From an uncultured Oscillospiraceae bacterium (lineage in GTDB: Bacteria > Bacillota > Clostridia > Oscillospirales > Ruminococcaceae): DNA of 47,627 bases. Location of the stretch: positions 1-47,627 of the forward strand of contig CAJUPO010000014.1 in NCBI GenBank assembly GCA_910588145.1, given 5' to 3'. Position 1 is the first letter of the stretch. Each line of letters opens with the position of its first letter. Of the stretch, positions 14,932 to 23,669 are shown piece after piece. The translations under genes were made by a program, and so were the position numbers. The notes under the pieces are model-generated. The model did not search any database. It saw only the letters and a program-made list of their open reading frames with translations, and had not been told where the DNA came from.

Positions 14932-15802
14932 TCCAAAATCAAAATTATTAAAAAGGGACTCTCTGACTGGCTTTTTATTTTCTTTGCCTTCAATTGCCGG
15001 AATGCTTGTTTTCTTTCTTATACCCTTTGTCATCTGTATTATTTTATCGTTGACTGACAGTATAAGCAGTATGAACTTTGTGGGAATTGATAATTATTTA
15101 GATATAATCTCCAGTCGGACATTTAGGCTTGCAGTATGGAATACATTTAAATTTATATTAGTAGCTGTTCCTTTAATTATGATTTTTTCACTGATTATTG
15201 CTTTGTTTCTTTATCAAAAGCTTGCGGGTTTTGAATTTTTCCGTTCAATATTTGTTTTTCCGTTGGTTCTGCCCGTTTCTTCTGTTATATTGTTTTTCCA
15301 GCTGGTATTTGCCGAAAACGGATTTGCAAACGACTTTTTAACATTATTGGGATTACCGGTTAAAAACTGGCTGGATTCTTCATCTTCATTTACTGTGTTA
15401 GTTATATTATATATTTGGAAAAATTGCGGATATAATATAATACTTTTCCTTGCCGCATTAAATTCTATTCCTAAGGTACATTATGAAGCAGTGGAGATGG
15501 ATACCGACAGCAAAATAAAAAAATTAATTTATATAACACTTCCTATGATCAGACCATATGTTTTCTTTATATTAGTAATTTCGGTTATCAATACTTTTAA
15601 ATCGTTTAAGGAAGCATATATTTTATGCGGAAATTATCCTAATGAAAACATTTATATGATACAGCATTTTATGAATAATAATTTTCAGAATTTAAATTAC
15701 ACACGTTTATCAGTCGGAGCAATTCTGATATTTGCGATTATTTTTGTTTTAATTTTTATTTTATTGAAATTCAGAAAAAACGGAGATGCAGAATATGATT
15801 AA
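14924..15802 (+). CDS. Sugar-type ABC transporter permease (MalF/UgpA-like)
   Basis: A 292-residue inner-membrane protein with six hydrophobic segments and the EAA-loop motif around EAVEMDTDSKIKKLIYITLP, which contacts the ATPase. The N-terminus (LTGFLFSLPSIAGMLVFFL) is typical of the first permease of carbohydrate importers. It overlaps the solute-binding protein gene upstream and the second permease gene downstream, so the three are translationally coupled. The ATP-binding subunit is not in this window and may be a shared, distant MsmK-type ATPase. Confidence 0.88.
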   Translation: MNNPKSKLLKRDSLTGFLFSLPSIAGMLVFFLIPFVICIILSLTDSISSMNFVGIDNYLDIISSRTFRLAVWNTFKFILVAVPLIMIFSLIIALFLYQKLAGFEFFRSIFVFPLVLPVSSVILFFQLVFAENGFANDFLTLLGLPVKNWLDSSSSFTVLVILYIWKNCGYNIILFLAALNSIPKVHYEAVEMDTDSKIKKLIYITLPMIRPYVFFILVISVINTFKSFKEAYILCGNYPNENIYMIQHFMNNNFQNLNYTRLSVGAILIFAIIFVLIFILLKFRKNGDAEYD

Positions 15803-16655
15803 AAAACTAAAACAATCATATTTTAAAATAATTATATACATAGTACTTATTGCTTTGGCCTTTGTAGTATTGCTGCCGGTAATTTTTATGATTTGCGGTT
15901 CTTTTATGGGGAAATCAGAAATATTGAACAGTTATGGAAATACTATTTCTTCCATAAGCTCTGATAATTATTTTCATATAATACCTGAACAAGCTACATT
16001 AAAAGGATATTCAGAGGTTTTTTTATTGGATCCTTCATACTTAATGAAATTTTGGGTTTCAATAATGATTTCTGTAGCTATTGTAATCGGCCAGGTAATT
16101 ATATCTTGTTTAAGCGGTTATGGTTTGGCTAAATTTAATTTTCGGTTTAAAAAAGCAGTTTTTTATTTAGTTATAATACTGATGATGCTTCCTGTTCAGG
16201 TGACATTGGTTCCTAATTATTTGTTATTTAATAAATTAGGTCTGATAGATTCCTATTTATCAGTAATACTTCCAGGAATTTTCGGCACTTTTGGAGTATT
16301 TCTGATTACTCAGGTTTTTTCATCCATTCCTAATGATTTGATAGAAGCTGCTAAAATTGACGGCGCTAATCATTTTCAAATACTTATGAAAATAATAATA
16401 CCATGTTCAAAAACAGGAATTGCTTCACTGGTTATATTAAGCTTTATTGATTCCTGGAATATGATAGAGCAGCCCTTGGCATTTATTAAGGACTATTTGA
16501 AGTATCCTATGTCGATATTTCTTTCAAGAATTAATGATTCAAGGTTGGATATAGCCTTTGTGTGCGGAGTTTTAGCAATTATTCCAGTATTTATCCTGTT
16601 TTTATTTTTAAAGGACGCAATGATCAAAGGTGTGGAATACTCAAACATGAAATAG
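15786..16655 (+). CDS. Sugar-type ABC transporter permease (MalG/UgpE-like)
   Basis: A 289-residue membrane protein with six predicted helices and the MalG-type EAA loop (EAAKIDGANHFQILMKIIIP). An extracytoplasmic loop of about 60 residues after the first helix is usual for this subunit. The ATG lies 17 bp inside the preceding permease gene. It pairs with that permease to form the import channel for the 13534 lipoprotein. Confidence 0.88.
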   Translation: MQNMIKKLKQSYFKIIIYIVLIALAFVVLLPVIFMICGSFMGKSEILNSYGNTISSISSDNYFHIIPEQATLKGYSEVFLLDPSYLMKFWVSIMISVAIVIGQVIISCLSGYGLAKFNFRFKKAVFYLVIILMMLPVQVTLVPNYLLFNKLGLIDSYLSVILPGIFGTFGVFLITQVFSSIPNDLIEAAKIDGANHFQILMKIIIPCSKTGIASLVILSFIDSWNMIEQPLAFIKDYLKYPMSIFLSRINDSRLDIAFVCGVLAIIPVFILFLFLKDAMIKGVEYSNMK

Positions 16656-16677
16656 CTTTAAATATGAGGTGGATTAG

Positions 16678-17745
16678 ATGAAACAAAATTTGAATAAAAA
16701 AATATTGATACGAATATCTTTTATAGTCCTATTTATTCTAATAGTATGCACATTTCTTTCAAAGACAATGCATAATATATCCCTTCCTTATGTTGAAGCT
16801 GCAAGTCCGGAATGGGCGGAGCTTCCAATCAGTTCAAGCTCGGAAGGTAAAGTGGTAATAAATAATACCCAGAAGATCAGTTATCATTCATCATTAAAAA
16901 TATTATCAGTAAATGTGAATGAAAACGATTATGTAAAAAAGGGCGATACTTTGTTTGAGGTAGATACCAAGGAATTTGAAATCAATATAAAAAAAATGGA
17001 GTTAAATATACAGCAGATTAACAACAGCCTTTCTGAATGGCAATCTGAAAAAGAACGGCAAAGGCTTAATACTGAATTGGAAATAGCTGAACAGGAACTT
17101 GAGCTTTATAAGGAACAGGTGCCTTATGACGGTTTTGTATACGCTCAGAAAGATGGCGCTGTTTCAAAAATATCTGTTGTTAAGGGAGATGTTACAAAGG
17201 AAGACGATATTCTTGCAGAAATTTCCGGCAAGGATATGTCGGTTATGTTTTCTTTAAGTGAAGCAGAGGGCGTATTATGCGAAATCGGAAACGAAGTTAA
17301 TTTGACCTATACTAATACTATAATCAGTAACGGCAGTCCTACTGTTGAAGAAAAACACGATGTTTCATCTGTTATAAAAAAAGAATATGATAATGAAAAG
17401 GAAGAATTTATGTTTTATGCTGATCTTCCTGAAGGTAACGATAGTTTCTATGAAGGTCAGAAGATTAAGGTTGATTTTATAGTTTCATCAGATTCATATG
17501 ATAATATTATTACGCTAAATGCCATATCGGAGGATGAACAGGGAAACTCGGTAGTATTTATTTTGAAACAGCGTGACGGCTTATTTGGAAAAGAATATTA
17601 TGCAGAGAGAGTTAATGTTAACCAAATTTCTAAAAATAATATCAACGCAGCAATAGAAGGGGACGATATCAATTCATATGTAAAAATTGTAGTTTCTTCC
17701 TCAAAGGCGCTGACTTCCGGTGAGACAGTGAGGATAATGGAGTGA
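16678..17745 (+). CDS. HlyD/MacA-like membrane-fusion adaptor protein
   Basis: A 355-residue protein with one N-terminal membrane helix (about residues 9-26). Then comes a biotinyl-lipoyl-like half motif (ILSVNVNENDYVKKGDTLFEVD), a coiled-coil hairpin of about 60 residues (Glu/Gln/Lys-rich, 100-160) and the second half motif (DGAVSKISVVKGD). This is the architecture of periplasmic adaptors of MacAB-type exporters; in Gram-positives such proteins partner with FtsX-like permeases. A GAGGTGG ribosome-binding site precedes ATG 16678, 22 bp after the permease gene. The next gene starts inside its stop (GTGA). Confidence 0.8.
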   Translation: MKQNLNKKILIRISFIVLFILIVCTFLSKTMHNISLPYVEAASPEWAELPISSSSEGKVVINNTQKISYHSSLKILSVNVNENDYVKKGDTLFEVDTKEFEINIKKMELNIQQINNSLSEWQSEKERQRLNTELEIAEQELELYKEQVPYDGFVYAQKDGAVSKISVVKGDVTKEDDILAEISGKDMSVMFSLSEAEGVLCEIGNEVNLTYTNTIISNGSPTVEEKHDVSSVIKKEYDNEKEEFMFYADLPEGNDSFYEGQKIKVDFIVSSDSYDNIITLNAISEDEQGNSVVFILKQRDGLFGKEYYAERVNVNQISKNNINAAIEGDDINSYVKIVVSSSKALTSGETVRIME

Positions 17746-18938
17746 AAGTTTCAAACAGAAAAAGGTTAGCAATAATATTGAAATTATTTTTACTGATAAT
17801 ATTTTTAATATTATGCTTTGTTATAAAACAAAATGTAGAATATATGCTGCCGGAAGTTGTTGAATACGCTGTTTTAGATAATTCAAATGCCATAAGCTTT
17901 TCAGAAGCCGATGAGGCGGCATACGTTAACAGCAATTTAACTGTTAATGTTTTATCACGTAAAACTGGTAATATTTCTACAAAAAATAATACAGGCTTAT
18001 CTGAAAATGTAAATATTATTTTTACTGACGATAAGTTTCCTATGGTTCACAATATTAATTTATTGAAGGGAAGCTTTTTTTCAAATGACAATCCGTTGAA
18101 TGTTTCTGAAAAAATTGTAATAAGCGATAATCTGGCTAATTCACTATTTAAAAGTTATGATGTGATAGGTAATGAAATTGTTTTATCCGGAAAGAAAAAG
18201 ATTATTTCCGGAATATATATTACAGAAAATAATATTTTCAGTGAATTAGCCTCAAATGGTCAGGAAACTGTTTTTGTTTCAATTGAAGGTCAAACTGATT
18301 CCCCTGGCTCAATGGGAATTGAAAGAATTTATTTCAAAGGTTTAAACGGAGAAATAAATAATATGGACATTAGGGAATTTGATGTGCATACCGGGGAAAA
18401 GTTAAAGTTTTATCAAAAAACAGATTTATTCTCCTCTAAAAGCTTGTTGAAACAAATTATTAATATAATGTTTTTAATAGCAGGAGTTATTGTTATACTT
18501 AAATTAATATTTATATTTATAAAAAGCTTTGAAAATATTATTTATGGTTTAGAAAAAAAGAATTATAATGTAAAAGCTGTAAATATAAGAATAAATATAA
18601 TTATTTGTTTAATATGTTTAATGCTTATAATCTTAATATCTGCATTATGTACGTTTAAATTATATATTCCGGATGGATTGCTGCCGGAACATGATCGGAT
18701 TTTAGATATAAAATATTATTATCATTATATAATAAATTCCATTCAAAGCGTTAAATTATTGGAACGATGGAGCTATTATCAAACTTTGATAATTGTATTT
18801 AATTTATTTATGACAGCTTCTGTTTCTATTACTATTCTTTTGTTTGCTAAATTTTTTGGTACGCTTAATAAATACTTTAAACATGAGTTTGATAGCTTAC
18901 CGTATGCATCAAGCATGTGGATTAAAAAGGAAAACTGA
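17742..18938 (+). CDS. MacB/FtsX-like membrane protein
   Basis: A 398-residue protein starting at GTG 17742, overlapping the adaptor stop. It has an N-terminal helix (about 8-28), an extracytoplasmic domain of about 200 residues with MacB-PCD-like features (FPMVHNINLLKGSFF, KIVISDNLANSLF, GNEIVLSGKKKIISGIY) and three C-terminal helices. That is the FtsX/MacB permease topology without an ATPase domain. With the adaptor it resembles two parts of a MacAB-type tripartite machine. No cognate ATPase gene is present. It ends the operon before a strong terminator. Confidence 0.7.
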   Translation: MKVSNRKRLAIILKLFLLIIFLILCFVIKQNVEYMLPEVVEYAVLDNSNAISFSEADEAAYVNSNLTVNVLSRKTGNISTKNNTGLSENVNIIFTDDKFPMVHNINLLKGSFFSNDNPLNVSEKIVISDNLANSLFKSYDVIGNEIVLSGKKKIISGIYITENNIFSELASNGQETVFVSIEGQTDSPGSMGIERIYFKGLNGEINNMDIREFDVHTGEKLKFYQKTDLFSSKSLLKQIINIMFLIAGVIVILKLIFIFIKSFENIIYGLEKKNYNVKAVNIRINIIICLICLMLIILISALCTFKLYIPDGLLPEHDRILDIKYYYHYIINSIQSVKLLERWSYYQTLIIVFNLFMTASVSITILLFAKFFGTLNKYFKHEFDSLPYASSMWIKKEN

Positions 18939-18954
18939 CTTAAATAAAAAGCAA

Positions 18955-18990
18955 ATGCCGTTTACAACTTCTTGTAAACGGCATAATTTT
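18955..18990. terminator. Bidirectional terminator between the ABC operon and the tRNA
   Basis: 13-bp perfect arms (18955-18967, 18972-18984) with a CTTC loop and AATTTT on the right. The A-rich left side allows it to act on the opposite-strand tRNA transcript too. Confidence 0.85.
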
Positions 18991-19001
18991 GTTATTTAAA
19001 C

Positions 19002-19077
19002 TGGAGCTTGTGACGGGACTCGAACCTGCGACCTGCTCATTACGAATGAGCTGCACTACCAACTGTGCTACACAAGC
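19002..19077 (-). tRNA. tRNA-Thr(CGU)
   Basis: The - strand gives a complete cloverleaf. The 7-bp acceptor stem is GCTTGTG/CACAAGC. The anticodon stem GCTCA/TGAGC encloses loop TTCGTAA, so the anticodon is CGU and it reads ACG. The T arm is GGTTCGAGTCC. The 3' CCA is encoded (19002-19004 on the + strand read tgg). The length is 76 nt. It reads toward the bidirectional terminator at 18955. Confidence 0.93.
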
Positions 19078-19152
19078 AACTATAATAATTTTACCACAAA
19101 AAAAACATATGTCAAGAGTATAATAAAAAAATAAAAAAATTTTAAAAAGAAA

Positions 19153-19181
19153 TTGTATTTTTCCAAATGATATGATATAAT
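19153..19181 (+). promoter_or_regulatory. Promoter of the SipW-like gene
   Basis: TTGTAT at 19153-19158, 17-bp spacer, TATAAT at 19176-19181, followed by an approximately 90-nt leader to the ATG at 19279. Confidence 0.65.
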
Positions 19182-19278
19182 AAAAATGTGTAAAACTTCC
19201 TGCCGTTTCAGAATAAGAATATTTAAAATAAGGACGAAAACAGCAGTGTAATGAAAAGAAAACTTGGAGGACAAAACA

Positions 19279-20394
19279 ATGGCAAAGAAAAGAAAATTGG
19301 GAATATCAGTTTTTGTTGTTATTTTAACTATTCTGATGTTGGCTGTAATTATATTTACGGCGATGGTAAATTTTAAGTTTAGCTCATCGGCGAAATCAGG
19401 AACCCTTTTTGGAAAGCATATTTTTATTATGGAAAATAATGATATGGCTCCGGAACTAAGTAAAGGGTCTGCTGTAATCTCAGATTCAGGTGATATACAG
19501 GTACTGACAGAAGGCAGCGTTATTCTTTTTAAGCAGAATAAAAATTTTGACAGTGTAATGAGAATCAGTGAGGTTATACATAATACGGACAGTACAGTTT
19601 ATAAAGTTTCGTCTGATGCTGAACCTGAAAAAACTATTGAAATTGATAAAAGCGCTGTTATAGCAAAGTGTAATAAAGAGAGTCAGAACTTGGGTAAGAT
19701 TCTTAACTTTTTAAAAAGTACTAAGGGGTTGATCGCCGGACTGCTTCTTCCATGTCTTATACTTCTCACTGTTATAATAATAAAGATTGTTTCAGTTCGT
19801 AAAAATTCTGATGAGTGGGAAGATAATTATGAAAACGAAGAAGAGGATTTTGATGATGAAGATGACGATGAAGAAGATTCATTATTGCGTAAACGTATAA
19901 ATCCGCTTTTTATTCCAGATGGCAGTATTAATCAGGGTGAAGAATTTGAAAAGAAAAAGTCTTCAATTGCTAAAAATTTTGCTCAGAAGCCTGGTGCAGT
20001 AAAATCAAGAGAAGTAAGAAGAATCCCGGCACAAAAGGAATCTGAGAACGCTGTTGAAAGATTTAAGGCGGCTGTAGAGGAAAAGCCATCTGCACCAGTT
20101 ATGAAAAAGCCCACACTGGCACCTGACGGCGCAAACCCGGATATAAATGAAAAGATGGCTGCTATAAAAGCTGCTCTTAGCCAAGGTAATGGAAAAACTG
20201 ATCCAGACAATTCCAGAACAATGAAAATTAATATCAGCGATGAAAGAAAGAATTATAATACAGAACATAAACCGGCACGTACTGAAAATGTTCAATCAAA
20301 AAGGGTTTCTGATTCAACTAAGAAAAAGGATGACAATATAAAATCAATTGATGATCTTATCAGGATTCTTGAGGAAGAAAAGAAAAAACTTTGA
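19279..20394 (+). CDS. SipW-like S26 membrane protein lacking catalytic residues
   Basis: The start is ATG 19279 with GGAGG 11 nt upstream. The 371-residue product has an N-terminal helix (about 8-30) and an S26 signal-peptidase-like domain (about 45-130). The motif where SipW-type enzymes have SGSM.P reads NNDMAP, placing Asp55 at the nucleophilic Ser position, and the HRI motif reads MRI (Met94). A second helix lies at about 155-178, then a long acidic, Lys/Glu-rich cytoplasmic tail of about 190 residues ending in coiled-coil-like sequence. It is probably an inactive pseudo-peptidase; its role, perhaps a scaffold or a substrate-binding factor, is unknown. Confidence 0.65.
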   Translation: MAKKRKLGISVFVVILTILMLAVIIFTAMVNFKFSSSAKSGTLFGKHIFIMENNDMAPELSKGSAVISDSGDIQVLTEGSVILFKQNKNFDSVMRISEVIHNTDSTVYKVSSDAEPEKTIEIDKSAVIAKCNKESQNLGKILNFLKSTKGLIAGLLLPCLILLTVIIIKIVSVRKNSDEWEDNYENEEEDFDDEDDDEEDSLLRKRINPLFIPDGSINQGEEFEKKKSSIAKNFAQKPGAVKSREVRRIPAQKESENAVERFKAAVEEKPSAPVMKKPTLAPDGANPDINEKMAAIKAALSQGNGKTDPDNSRTMKINISDERKNYNTEHKPARTENVQSKRVSDSTKKKDDNIKSIDDLIRILEEEKKKL

Positions 20395-20401
20395 TATATT
20401 A

Positions 20402-20428
20402 AAAGACCGGTTTTTACTGGTCTTTTTG
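20402..20428 (+). terminator. Intrinsic terminator after the SipW-like gene
   Basis: 9-bp arms (20402-20410, 20417-20425) with one G-U pair, a 6-nt loop and a T run. Confidence 0.8.
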
Positions 20429-20461
20429 TTTAAATAATAGAATGTGAAAGGAAAATAGTTT

Positions 20462-21298
20462 ATGCCGGATTCCGCTGATATTGAAAAGTCCATTGTTAAA
20501 AAGTATAAAAAAACCATTTGGAACAGGTTTATTAAGGGCATAAAGGAATATAAGCTTATTGAGGAGGGTGATAAAATAGCCGTATGCATCTCTGGAGGCA
20601 AGGATTCAATGCTTATGGCAAAATGCATACAGAGGCTCCAGCGTTACAGCGATGTGCCCTTTGAAGCAGTTTACCTTGTAATGGACCCCGGTTATAATAC
20701 AGTCAATCGAATGCAGATTGAAGAGAATGCCCGTAAGCTTGATATACCAATAGAAATATTTGAAACACAAATTTTTGATGCTGTAGTAAACATTGAGGAC
20801 AGTCCCTGCTACATTTGTGCAAGAATGAGAAGGGGATATCTATACAGCCGTGCAAAGGCACTGGGGTGCAATAAAATTGCCCTGGGACACCATTTTGATG
20901 ATGTTATAGAAACTATACTTATGGGAATGCTTTACGGCGCTCAGGTGCAAACTATGATGCCCAGGATACATAGTAAAAATTTTGAAGGTATGGAGCTTAT
21001 ACGCCCGCTTTATATGGTTAAGGAAACCGATATTATTGCTTGGGTTAAGTATAATCAGCTTAAATTTATCCAGTGTGCCTGCCGTTTTACAGAGAACTGT
21101 ACATCGGCTGAAGATGGAAGCAGTAACTCCAAGCGGCAGGAAATGAAGAATATGATTGCTCAAATGCGTAAAATTAATCCTAACGTTGACATAAACATTT
21201 TCAGAAGTGTTGAAAACGTAAATCTTGATACTATAATTTCTTATCACAAAGGTGAGGAGGTTCACCATTTCCTTGAAGGGTTTATAAAAAAAATGTAA
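20462..21298 (+). CDS. TtcA/TtuA-like PP-loop tRNA thiolation enzyme
   Basis: A 278-residue ATP-pyrophosphatase with the PP-loop SGGKDS at residues 44-49, a CYIC pair (Cys116, Cys119), the RRGYLYSRAKALG segment and the DDVIETILMGMLYG block of the TtcA family. A late CACRFTENC cluster is a third iron-sulfur ligand candidate. Family members adenylate and thiolate a tRNA base (2-thiocytidine in TtcA, 2-thiouridine-54 in TtuA); which one applies here is not clear from sequence alone. GAAAGG precedes ATG 20462. It lies alone between terminators and promoters. Confidence 0.8.
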   Translation: MPDSADIEKSIVKKYKKTIWNRFIKGIKEYKLIEEGDKIAVCISGGKDSMLMAKCIQRLQRYSDVPFEAVYLVMDPGYNTVNRMQIEENARKLDIPIEIFETQIFDAVVNIEDSPCYICARMRRGYLYSRAKALGCNKIALGHHFDDVIETILMGMLYGAQVQTMMPRIHSKNFEGMELIRPLYMVKETDIIAWVKYNQLKFIQCACRFTENCTSAEDGSSNSKRQEMKNMIAQMRKINPNVDINIFRSVENVNLDTIISYHKGEEVHHFLEGFIKKM

Positions 21299-21317
21299 AA
21301 TTTTTTTCAAAAACATA

Positions 21318-21346
21318 TTGAAATTAAAGGTAAAAAGTGGTATAAT
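21318..21346 (+). promoter_or_regulatory. Promoter of the AEC transporter gene
   Basis: TTGAAA at 21318-21323, 17-bp spacer, TATAAT at 21341-21346. A small hairpin (accttaa / ttaaggt, about 21407-21425) lies in the roughly 110-nt leader. Confidence 0.7.
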
Positions 21347-21464
21347 AATAGAAAATAAGTTATTTTCTGAAAGATAGTAATTTTTTGTAAGAAATGGTGC
21401 ACAGCACCTTAATTTTGTTAAGGTTGGAAAGATTATAAAAAAGCGGCAATCAGTATTTAAATAT

Positions 21465-22433
21465 ATGATTGAAAGGAATGATTTTTTGCATAATCTTATT
21501 TTCAGCCTTAACGCTGTTATTCCAGTTTTCTTAATGATGTTATTCGGCTGGTTCGTCCGCAGAATAAATCTCCTTGATGACCATACAACTAAAAAGATTA
21601 ATAATTTTGTATTCAGAACACTGCTTCCGGCTTTGCTTTTTATGGATCTGTCAACAGCCGACTTTAAATCAGTTTGGGATACTAAATTTGTGCTGTTTTG
21701 CTTTTTGGCTACATTGGGAAGTATAGGTATTGCGTTGCTTATATCTTTTTTCAGTAAAGACAAATCTGAAAGAGGCGAGTTCATACAAGCTTCATATAGA
21801 AGCAGCGCAGCTGTTTTGGGAATAGCTTTTGTAAATAATATATACGGTGAAGCTTCTATGGCGGCGCTCATGATTGTGGGAACAGTACCGATATATAATA
21901 TATTTGCAGTTATATGCTTAACAGTTACTTCGCCTGAAAGAGATGCTTCCAGCAAAAAAGGACTTGTTAAACGAACAGTAAGGGAAGCAGTAACTAACCC
22001 TATTATATTGGGTATAACAGCCGGAATTATATGGTCCCTGCTTGAAATACCCCAGCCGTTTATTATGTCCAGATCAATTTCTTATCTGGGAAACATGGCG
22101 ACGCCGCTTTCGCTGACGGCGCTCGGCGCTTCTTTTAAATTCAGTGATGCGAAAGAAAAAATTCGGACAGCAGCATCTATTTCTTTTGTAAAGCTTATTC
22201 TTTTCTGCGTCGTTTTTCTTCCTCCGGCAATTTGGCTGGGGTTCAGATCCGAAAAACTTATTGCTATTCTTGTAATGCTGGGCAGTGCCACAACCGGTAG
22301 TTGTTTCGTGATGGCTAAAAGCATGGGACACAATGGGGCGGTTACTGCTTGTTCTGTTATGCTGACTACTCTTTTGAGTTCGTTTACTCTTACTGCATGG
22401 CTTTTTGTTTTAAAAACGCTGAATCTTATTTAA
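21465..22433 (+). CDS. AEC-family (auxin efflux carrier-like) transporter
   Basis: About 320 residues with roughly ten hydrophobic segments in two halves. The N-terminal FGWFVRRINLLDDHTTKKINNFVF.. pattern and the late GSATTGSCFVMAKSMG loop are typical of AEC/MleP-type carriers, which move organic acids such as malate or related anions. GAAAGG at 21471-21476 would favour initiation at TTG 21486 (MHNLIF) instead of ATG 21465. The substrate cannot be assigned. The 3' end overlaps the convergent LytTR gene by 24 bp. Confidence 0.85.
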   Translation: MIERNDFLHNLIFSLNAVIPVFLMMLFGWFVRRINLLDDHTTKKINNFVFRTLLPALLFMDLSTADFKSVWDTKFVLFCFLATLGSIGIALLISFFSKDKSERGEFIQASYRSSAAVLGIAFVNNIYGEASMAALMIVGTVPIYNIFAVICLTVTSPERDASSKKGLVKRTVREAVTNPIILGITAGIIWSLLEIPQPFIMSRSISYLGNMATPLSLTALGASFKFSDAKEKIRTAASISFVKLILFCVVFLPPAIWLGFRSEKLIAILVMLGSATTGSCFVMAKSMGHNGAVTACSVMLTTLLSSFTLTAWLFVLKTLNLI

Positions 22434-23075
22434 ATACGATAAATCAACTTCTAATGGCAGTTTACTACCGTCCTTCAGAAATACTAAATTCATTTTAAAA
22501 TCTTTAATGAACATTTTATTTACATAGTATTTTTTGGAGGTTTTAATAAACTTTGTCATGTTATTTAGGTTTCTTATATGCCCATCAATAACAAATTCAC
22601 CTTTGGTTGTATAAATCATAAGTTTTCTCCAATTCTGTCTGAAATATTTGATCTCCTTATACTTAAAATCGCCGACAGATGATTGGAAAACCAGATTCCT
22701 TGCACAGGCGTCTTTATAAACTTTTTCAAATTCATGATGATATTGAGAATCTGAACCTCCCTTAGGAATATGCGCACTATATTCTATTTCATAGGAACCA
22801 GTATTAATGTGAGTGTGACTGGTATGAAATGCTATTACCATGGTAGGGTCTTGTTTTAATATTTCATAAGCTGTTTCATAGCCTGTGATACCCTCCATTT
22901 GTACGTCAAGTATAGCGGCATCATATTTGTCGTTTTCGTAATTTGCCAACACTTCTTCACCGCTGGAAAATGAATCTATTTCCAGCGGTTCTTTTGTTTT
23001 GGGCCAATATTTTTGCAACATTTCCTTGAGCAGATCCGAATAAATCTCCATATCATCGCATATAGTCAATCTCAT
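22410..23075 (-). CDS. LytTR-family response regulator (second)
   Basis: A 221-residue protein with a receiver domain (Asp6/Asp7-type acidic pair in ICDDME, phospho-acceptor Asp57 in AAILDVQM, switch residues in FHTSH and IPKGG) and a LytTR DNA-binding domain from about residue 120 (the KYYVNKMFIKDF segment). The usual KP motif after the receiver reads PKGG, a small deviation. It is convergent with and overlaps the AEC transporter gene. The intergenic region upstream is shared with the divergent XRE regulator. No kinase lies nearby. Confidence 0.85.
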   Translation of the reverse strand: MRLTICDDMEIYSDLLKEMLQKYWPKTKEPLEIDSFSSGEEVLANYENDKYDAAILDVQMEGITGYETAYEILKQDPTMVIAFHTSHTHINTGSYEIEYSAHIPKGGSDSQYHHEFEKVYKDACARNLVFQSSVGDFKYKEIKYFRQNWRKLMIYTTKGEFVIDGHIRNLNNMTKFIKTSKKYYVNKMFIKDFKMNLVFLKDGSKLPLEVDLSYLNKIQRF

Positions 23076-23214
23076 GCCACATCATCCTTTCTGATTATAA
23101 ATTAAATTTATTTAGGTTATTATTTGTCACGCTGCCTTAAATATATCTTTCTGCATAAAAAAGTATCATTTGACTCCTTCAAATGTATTCATAGTATTGA
23201 ATTTTACAAAAAAC

Positions 23215-23227
23215 ATACTTATAGTAT
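23215..23227. promoter_or_regulatory. Candidate operator palindrome between the two regulators
   Basis: ATACTTATAGTAT is a 5-3-5 palindrome. Related half-sites (ATACTT, AGTAT) recur at 23161-23166, 23192-23196 and 23275-23290 in the same divergent region, consistent with a binding site for the XRE protein at 23325. The partner protein is inferred. Confidence 0.4.
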
Positions 23228-23324
23228 TTATTGATTGTAAATAAATACCAGTAGTCTGTGTAAAACTAACTTTAATACTTATATACTTGTATTTATAAGA
23301 TAGATACAAGAGGAAGGGAGTTTT

Positions 23325-23669
23325 ATGGGCAGAATTTCTATTGAAACAGGACGGCGTATTCGAATGTATCGAGCTCAGCAACATTTAAGTCAGGAAGAGC
23401 TGGCTGAAAAATGCGGAATGCATCCGACTTATATTGGTCAGCTGGAACGTGGTGAAAAGAATGCAACTTTGGAAAGTATTTCGAAAGTGGCGACTGGTTT
23501 GTCTGTATCCCTTAGTAAGTTATTTGAGAATATTGAAGATTTCAACAGCGTTGGAACAAACTATCCGGCTGAGGCATACAGGTTAGTTCAATCGGTTTCG
23601 GAACCTTATCAAAAGAAGCTTTTGAACATAATTAGAATGATTATTGAACTAAATAATGCTGGTAAATAA
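23325..23669 (+). CDS. XRE-family HTH transcriptional regulator
   Basis: A 114-residue protein with a classic helix-turn-helix at residues 8-65 (LSQEELAEKCGMHPTYIGQ then LERGEKNATLESI). A short C-terminal helical tail lies at about 75-112 (EPYQKKLLNIIRMII), probably for dimerisation. AGGAAGGGAG precedes the ATG. It is divergent from the LytTR gene at 22410. Targets are unknown; clustered palindromic half-sites in its own upstream region suggest autoregulation. Confidence 0.88.
   Translation: MGRISIETGRRIRMYRAQQHLSQEELAEKCGMHPTYIGQLERGEKNATLESISKVATGLSVSLSKLFENIEDFNSVGTNYPAEAYRLVQSVSEPYQKKLLNIIRMIIELNNAGK

Noticed and set aside
20840..21955. A 371-codon - strand open frame
   Set aside because: It lies across the ends of the well-supported TtcA-like and AEC genes, runs through their promoter and has no recognisable domains; it is a shadow frame.
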